Source: Rhodanobacteraceae bacterium (lineage in GTDB: Bacteria; Pseudomonadota; Gammaproteobacteria; Xanthomonadales; Rhodanobacteraceae). From it: a DNA stretch of 5,018 bases. The notes beneath the pieces were generated by a model that had not been told where the DNA came from, made no database searches, and was given only the letters and a program-made list of their open reading frames with translations. The stretch lies in the NCBI GenBank assembly GCA_025928735.1, contig JAICIW010000198.1, positions 1-5,018 on the forward strand. Reading direction: 5' to 3'. The translations under genes were made by a program, and so were the position numbers. Each line of letters opens with the position of its first letter. Position 1 is the first letter of the stretch. Below, one piece after another: positions 1 through 5,018 of this stretch.

Positions 1-1435
1 ATGGCATCGGCCAGGGCAGGCTCGTCGCCGGCGACGCCGGCAGCCCTGGCCAAGCGCAACAACGCCGCGACCAGATCCTGCGGCGGCACCACCTTTTCGC
101 CGGCCAGCTCGAAGCTCCAGTCGAAATGCACCGGATTCAACGCGAAGATCCGCGCGCCATCGATTTCGGCGATGTCGTAGTTCGCCATGTTGGAAATGTG
201 CGGCTTGGACGCGTCGCGCCGGGTGGCACGCCGCAGCCGCTGGTTCAGCAACGGCATTTCATGGCGCACGTTGCTGCCGATCACGAGGCCCGCACGAATC
301 TCGGCGACATCCTGCACGGCCATGCCGAATACCTGCCCGGCCGGACCGCCGTCGCTGAAATCCTGCACGCGGAGGCGATGATCGATGCGATCACTGCCCA
401 GACCGCGCAGCAACTCGACGAGCAACGCGCCTTCTTCGCAGGAAGTCATCGGGGCGACCAGTGCGCCGACGTCGCTGCCGGCCTTCCCGAGGCCATCGGC
501 GACGAACGCAATGGCTTCGTCCCATTCGACCTCCATCAGTTCTCCACCCTTGCGGATCATCGGCCGCTGTGCCCGGTCCTGCGCGTACAAGCCCTCATGG
601 CTGTAGCGGTCGCGATCGGCCAGCCAGCATTCGTTGATCGCTTCGTTGTCGCGCGGCACCGCGCGCAATACCTGCCCGCGCTTGGTGTGCAGCCACAGGT
701 TGGAACCCAATGCGTCGTGGTAGCCGATCGATGGCTTGGCGATCAGTTCCCAGGCGCGCGCCTTGAACTGGAACACCTTGTCGGTCAGCGCACCCACCGG
801 GCACACGTCGATCACGTTGCCGGACAACTCCGAGCCGATGCCGCGGCCGATCCAGGTGCCGATCACGTGCCGATCCCCGCGATCGAAGTCGCCGAACTCG
901 TAGCTGCCGGCGACTTCGCCGAGGAATCGCACGCAACGGGTGCAATGGATGCAGCGGGTCATCTCGGTGGCGACCAGCGGCCCCACGTTCTCGTCGCTGA
1001 TGGTGCGCTTGCGCTCGGTGAAACGCGACAGCGAGCGGCCATAGCCCATGGACAGGTCCTGCAGCTCGCATTCGCCGCCCTGGTCGCAAATCGGGCAATC
1101 CAGCGGATGGTTGATCAGCACGAACTCCATTGCGTTCTGCTGCGCGTGGATGGCAAGCGGCGTCTTGGTAAACACCTTCATGCCCGCCGCCACCGGCGTC
1201 GCGCAGGCCACCTGCGGCTTGGGCACCCGCTTGCCGCCCATCTCCACTTCCACCATGCACTGGCGGCAAACCGCGGCGATCGGCAGCTTCTCGTGATAGC
1301 AGAAACGCGGAATCGGAATGCCCGCGGCATCCGATGCCTGGATGATCGTCGACCCCTTCGGGGCGCTCACCGGATGGCCGTCGATCTCGAACTCCACCAT
1401 TTCCACCGGTGGCGCGGTGTCTTTGGGCTGGGCGC

Positions 1436-1439
<4 letters not shown>
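1..1439 (-). CDS. nuoG: NADH-quinone oxidoreductase subunit G, 5' part (C-terminus beyond window)
   Basis: NuoG is the large iron-sulfur subunit of the complex I peripheral arm; it passes electrons from NuoF towards the connecting subunits. I translated 479 codons from ATG at 1439 to the left edge without a stop; homologues are usually well over 700 residues, so roughly the last third is missing. An N-terminal ferredoxin-like domain carries the N1b [2Fe-2S] ligands C47, C58, C61 and C79. Next comes the N5 motif HPLDCPICDQGGEC (H111, C115, C118, C124), then the N4 ligands C163, C166, C169 and C213. From about residue 225 the protein enters the molybdopterin-oxidoreductase-like domain. There the four cysteines that bind N7 in E. 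coli and Thermus appear replaced (about G239, D242, S246, A274), as in many proteobacterial and mitochondrial homologues. The start overlaps the nuoF stop in ATGA and has a GAAGG ribosome site 7 nt upstream. Identity is very secure. Confidence 0.97.
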
Positions 1440-2749
<1,310 letters not shown>

Positions 2750-2755
2750 GGATTG

Positions 2756-2760
2756 CTCTT
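2756..2760 (-). promoter_or_regulatory. Weak ribosome binding site of nuoF
   Basis: AAGAG on the minus strand is 6 nt before the nuoF ATG. It is a poorer match than those of nuoD and nuoE. NuoF is also the only complete gene here whose start is not coupled to the stop of its upstream neighbour, so it must recruit ribosomes on its own. Confidence 0.45.
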
Positions 2761-2790
2761 TGCGGAAACCTGCCTGCTTGCGACCGGGTT

Positions 2791-2814
2791 GCTCGTGCGC
2801 CGGCGCGCTCCTAC
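2791..2814 (-). repeat. REP-like GTAGGAGC imperfect palindrome between nuoE and nuoF
   Basis: On the minus strand the segment begins GTAGGAGCGCGCC and continues GGCGCACGAGC. The inner arms GCGCC/GGCGC are perfectly complementary; one mismatch and one more pair follow. A GTAG tetranucleotide head followed by a GC-rich palindrome is the form of REP elements linked to RAYT transposases, and GTAGGAGC-headed repeats are common in pseudomonads and xanthomonads. The head overlaps the end of nuoE and contains its TAG stop. Only one copy is in the window, so repeat status is inferred from the motif. It could instead be a chance GC-rich palindrome or a small RNA hairpin. Confidence 0.5.
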
Positions 2815-3338
2815 GTCAATTTGTCAAGGATTTCGTCGACGTTCTCGGGCGTCAGATGCTCGTGGTAATGCCCGTTCACCGCCATCATCGGCGCGCCGCA
2901 GCATGCCGCCAGGCACTCTTCTTCCTTCTTCAGGTACACGCGCCCGTCGGGCGTGCTTTCGCCCAGCTTCACGCCGAGCTTCTTTTCGCAATGCTCGACG
3001 ATGCGGTCGGCGCCATTGAGCCAGCACGAGATGTTGGTGCAGATGGCCACATTGTTGCGCCCGACCGGCCGGGTCTCGAGCATCGAGTAGAACGAGGCTA
3101 CCTCGTAGGCGAACACCGGCAGGATGCCGAGGTACCTGGCCACCGCGGTGGTCAACTCGTCGGTCAGGAAGCCGCCGTTCTGCTCCTGCGCCGCCATCAG
3201 GCCCTGGATCACCGCCGAGCGTTTGCGGTCGGGCGGGAACTTTGCGGCCCAATGATCGATGTGCGCGCGCGTGTCGGCCGTCAACGCCTGCATCGGGTCG
3301 ACGTCTTTCACCTTGTCGAAATTGCCGGTGGCCTTCAT
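2811..3338 (-). CDS. nuoE: NADH-quinone oxidoreductase subunit E (24 kDa, [2Fe-2S] N1a)
   Basis: NuoE is the small thioredoxin-fold subunit that pairs with NuoF and carries the off-path [2Fe-2S] cluster N1a. The product is 175 residues, normal for the family. A helical N-terminal part (about 20-90, including IQGLMAAQEQNGGFLTDE and VASFYSML) precedes the thioredoxin-like domain. The four cluster ligands are present in the C-x4-C and C-x3-C pattern: C100, C105, C142 and C146 (ICTNISC and EECLAACCGAP). The frame stays open far upstream, so the start must be chosen. ATG at 3338 gives the expected N-terminus, overlaps the nuoD stop in ATGA and has a GGGGAG ribosome site 8 nt upstream. The stop is TAG at 2811-2813, which is also part of the GTAGGAGC head of a REP-like motif running into the gap before nuoF. 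The overlap suggests translational coupling to nuoD. Confidence 0.97.
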   Translation of the reverse strand: MKATGNFDKVKDVDPMQALTADTRAHIDHWAAKFPPDRKRSAVIQGLMAAQEQNGGFLTDELTTAVARYLGILPVFAYEVASFYSMLETRPVGRNNVAICTNISCWLNGADRIVEHCEKKLGVKLGESTPDGRVYLKKEEECLAACCGAPMMAVNGHYHEHLTPENVDEILDKLT

Positions 3339-4609
3339 CGATCGATCTCCCCGAACACCAGGTCGTAGGTGCCGATCATCGCCACCACGTCCGGCAGCAT
3401 GTGTCCGGCAGTGATCTCGTTGATCGACGACAGGTGCGCGAATCCGGGTGCGCGCAGGTGCACGCGGAACGGCTTGTTGGCGCCGTCGGAAATCATGTAG
3501 CAACCGAACTCGCCCTTGGGGGCTTCGACCGCGGCGTAGGTTTCGCCGGCCGGCACGCTGTAGCCCTCGGTGAACAGCTTGAACCAATGGATCAGTGCTT
3601 CCATCGATTCCTTCATGTCCTCGCGCTTGGGCGGCGCGACCTTGTAGTTGTCGGTGATGACCGGGCCGGGATGCTTCTTCAGCCAATCCACGCACTGGCG
3701 GATGATCAACGCCGACTGGCGCATTTCGGCCACGCGCACCAGGTAACGGTCGTAGCAATCGCCGTGCGTGCCTACCGGAATGTCGAAGTCGACCTCGGCG
3801 TACTTCGCGTACGGCTGCTTCTTGCGCAAGTCCCATTCGATGCCGGACGCACGCAGCATCGGGCCGGTCATGCCAAGCGCATACGCCTGCTCGGGGCTGA
3901 CGATGCCGATATCGACCGTGCGCTGCTTCCAGATGCGGTTGTCGGTCAGCAGTTCCTCGTATTCATCGACCTTGTGCTGGAAGTCGGCGCTGAACGCGTC
4001 CAGGAAATCCAGCATGGAACCTTCGCGCCACGCATTCATGCGTGCGAGGTCCTTGCCCTTGTGCCACGGCGATTCCTTGTACTGGATCATCTTGCCGGGC
4101 AAGTCGCGGTACACGCCACCGGGGCGGTAGTACGTGGCGTGCATGCGCGTGCCCGACACCGCCTCGTAAACGTCCATCAGTTCTTCGCGTTCGCGGAACG
4201 CGTACAGGAACACCGCCATCGCGCCGAGGTCGAGCGCATTCGAACCGATCCACATCAGGTGATTGAGGATGCGGGTGACCTCATCGAACAGCGTGCGGAT
4301 CCACAACGCGCGCTCGGGCGGCTCGATCCCCATCAATTGCTCGATCGCGCGCACGTAGGCGTGCTCGTTGCACATCATCGACACGTAGTCGAGCCGATCC
4401 ATGTAGCCGATCGAATGATTGAACGGCTTGGATTCGGCCAGCTTCTCGGTGCCGCGATGCAGCAGCCCGATGTGCGGGTCGATCCGGATGATGGTCTCGC
4501 CTTCCATCTCCATCACCAGGCGCAGCACGCCGTGCGCAGCCGGGTGCTGCGGGCCGAAGTTCATCGTGTAGCTGCGGATTTCGCCGGTCGTGTCGGTTGC
4601 ATCAGCCAC
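3335..4609 (-). CDS. nuoD: NADH-quinone oxidoreductase subunit D (49 kDa, quinone-site subunit)
   Basis: NuoD lies at the junction of the peripheral and membrane arms and forms much of the quinone-reduction cavity; the family derives from the large subunit of [NiFe] hydrogenases. With GTG at 4609 as start the protein is 424 residues. The quinone-site residues known from Thermus Nqo4 (His38, Tyr87) correspond to H26 in NFGPQHPAAHG and Y75 in MDRLDYVSMM, with the same 49-residue spacing. The family block HIGLLHRGTEKLAE is at 46-59, and the C-terminus ends FGEIDR as in homologues. A further ATG at 4645 would add 12 residues, but it lies inside nuoC and I see no comparable ribosome site for it. 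The GTG has GGAAGGA 8 nt upstream and follows the nuoC stop by one base. An extra segment at about 175-198, relative to the Thermus protein, is shared with recalled beta- and gammaproteobacterial sequences. Confidence 0.97.
   Translation of the reverse strand: MADATDTTGEIRSYTMNFGPQHPAAHGVLRLVMEMEGETIIRIDPHIGLLHRGTEKLAESKPFNHSIGYMDRLDYVSMMCNEHAYVRAIEQLMGIEPPERALWIRTLFDEVTRILNHLMWIGSNALDLGAMAVFLYAFREREELMDVYEAVSGTRMHATYYRPGGVYRDLPGKMIQYKESPWHKGKDLARMNAWREGSMLDFLDAFSADFQHKVDEYEELLTDNRIWKQRTVDIGIVSPEQAYALGMTGPMLRASGIEWDLRKKQPYAKYAEVDFDIPVGTHGDCYDRYLVRVAEMRQSALIIRQCVDWLKKHPGPVITDNYKVAPPKREDMKESMEALIHWFKLFTEGYSVPAGETYAAVEAPKGEFGCYMISDGANKPFRVHLRAPGFAHLSSINEITAGHMLPDVVAMIGTYDLVFGEIDR
3347..3352 (-). 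promoter_or_regulatory. Ribosome binding site of nuoE
   Basis: GGGGAG on the minus strand lies 8 nt upstream of the nuoE ATG. It is embedded in the codons for the last residues of NuoD (GEIDR), so the 3' end of nuoD doubles as the initiation region of nuoE. It fixes the nuoE start, which is otherwise ambiguous because the frame is open for a further 498 bases or so upstream. Confidence 0.75.
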
Positions 4610-4610
4610 G

Positions 4611-5018
4611 TCAGTTGTCCTTCCATTCGTCGGCGGCTTCCGCACGCGAAGTCGGCCAGCGCGAGTCCTCGCGCACCACGCGGGCCACGGTCACGCGCGG
4701 CGTCACCGAGGTCACCGGCTCGTACACCACGCGCCGGGCTTCGGGGTCGTAACGCACTTCCACGTTGCCGATCAGCGGAAAATCCTTGCGGAACGGGTGC
4801 CCGACGAAACCGTAATCGGTGAGGATGCGGCGCAGGTCGGGATGGCCCTCGAACACGATGCCGTACAGATCGAACGCCTCGCGTTCGTACCAGTCGGCGA
4901 CCGGCCACACGCCCGTGAGCGTCGGCAATACCGGCAGGTCATCTTCCGGCGCGAAGCAGCGCACGCGCAAGCGGATGTTGTGCTCGTAGGAAAGCAGGTG
5001 CACCACCGAAGCGAAGCG
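4611..5018 (-). CDS. nuoC: NADH-quinone oxidoreductase subunit C, 3' part (N-terminus beyond window)
   Basis: NuoC (30 kDa subunit) is a cofactor-free connecting subunit that packs against NuoD in the peripheral arm. The last 135 codons and a TGA stop (4611-4613) are present; the frame is open to the right edge and begins RFASVVHLLSYEHNIRLRV, which is internal family sequence. The GTG at 5004-5006 is therefore an internal valine, not a start. The 30-kDa signature is clear: YEREAFDLYGIVFEGHPDLRRILTDYGF, with the ERE triad, a conserved His and Arg residues, followed by GHPFRKDFPLIGNVEVRYD. The tail ends in EAADEWKDN. NuoC is a separate gene from nuoD: the nuoD start lies one base past this stop in another frame, in contrast to the fused nuoCD of E. 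coli. Identity is secure; the full length cannot be judged. Confidence 0.96.
   Translation of the reverse strand, partial: RFASVVHLLSYEHNIRLRVRCFAPEDDLPVLPTLTGVWPVADWYEREAFDLYGIVFEGHPDLRRILTDYGFVGHPFRKDFPLIGNVEVRYDPEARRVVYEPVTSVTPRVTVARVVREDSRWPTSRAEAADEWKDN
4618..4624 (-). promoter_or_regulatory. Ribosome binding site of nuoD
   Basis: GGAAGGA on the minus strand lies 8 nt upstream of the GTG at 4609 and inside the last codons of nuoC. It is the strongest Shine-Dalgarno match near the possible starts and decides in favour of the GTG over the ATG at 4645. Confidence 0.75.

Noticed and set aside
2750..2810. An internal promoter or intrinsic terminator in the nuoE-nuoF gap.
   Set aside because: The palindrome is not followed by a T-run on the minus strand, and I see no convincing -35/-10 pair in this short GC-rich stretch.
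2811..3836. A long version of the nuoE frame starting at 3836.
   Set aside because: The part before 3338 reads out of frame through nuoD and is Arg-rich nonsense. The true start is the ATG at 3338, with its own ribosome site and the expected N-terminus.
3242..4822. A 526-codon plus-strand open frame opposite nuoD and the ends of nuoC and nuoE.
   Set aside because: Same reasons: it is antisense to strongly conserved genes, its composition is unlike a folded protein family, and its ends bear no relation to gene boundaries.
4611..5006. GTG at 5004-5006 as a start for nuoC.
   Set aside because: The frame continues to the window edge as RFAS, which matches internal NuoC sequence, so the gene is simply cut by the window.

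Overview
The window is part of a bacterial respiratory complex I operon (NADH:quinone oxidoreductase, NDH-1). All genes lie on the minus strand, so transcription runs from high to low coordinates. In order of transcription they are nuoC (3' part only), nuoD, nuoE, nuoF and nuoG (5' part only). The high-GC sequence and the wording of the proteins (for example the NuoD start with IRSYTMNFGPQHPAAHG and the NuoF start with PKEHQVVYTTLHFDTPW) resemble Xanthomonadales/Lysobacterales gammaproteobacteria. A family such as Rhodanobacteraceae is possible. This assignment rests on recalled family sequences, not on a search.

Layout: nuoC runs from the right edge to 4611. NuoD starts one base after the nuoC stop, probably at a GTG at 4609. 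NuoD and nuoE overlap by 4 bases in ATGA, as do nuoF and nuoG. The only non-coding gap is 61 bp (2750-2810) between nuoE and nuoF. It contains a GTAGGAGC-type imperfect palindrome resembling a REP element, and the nuoE stop codon lies in the head of that motif. No promoter or terminator is seen, as expected in the middle of an operon. No stretch over 300 bp lacks a gene.

Together these genes encode the peripheral arm. NuoE, NuoF and NuoG form the NADH dehydrogenase module: FMN and clusters N3, N1a, N1b, N4 and N5, with the N7 ligands of NuoG replaced. NuoC and NuoD form part of the connecting module, and NuoD carries the quinone-site His and Tyr. All key cofactor ligands visible in the window are intact, so the genes look functional. 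NuoC and NuoD are separate genes, unlike the fused nuoCD of E. coli.

I found no evidence of an undescribed system. This is an ordinary core-metabolism locus, and the most notable detail is the REP-like element between nuoE and nuoF. Several very long plus-strand open frames are antisense shadows of the nuo genes.
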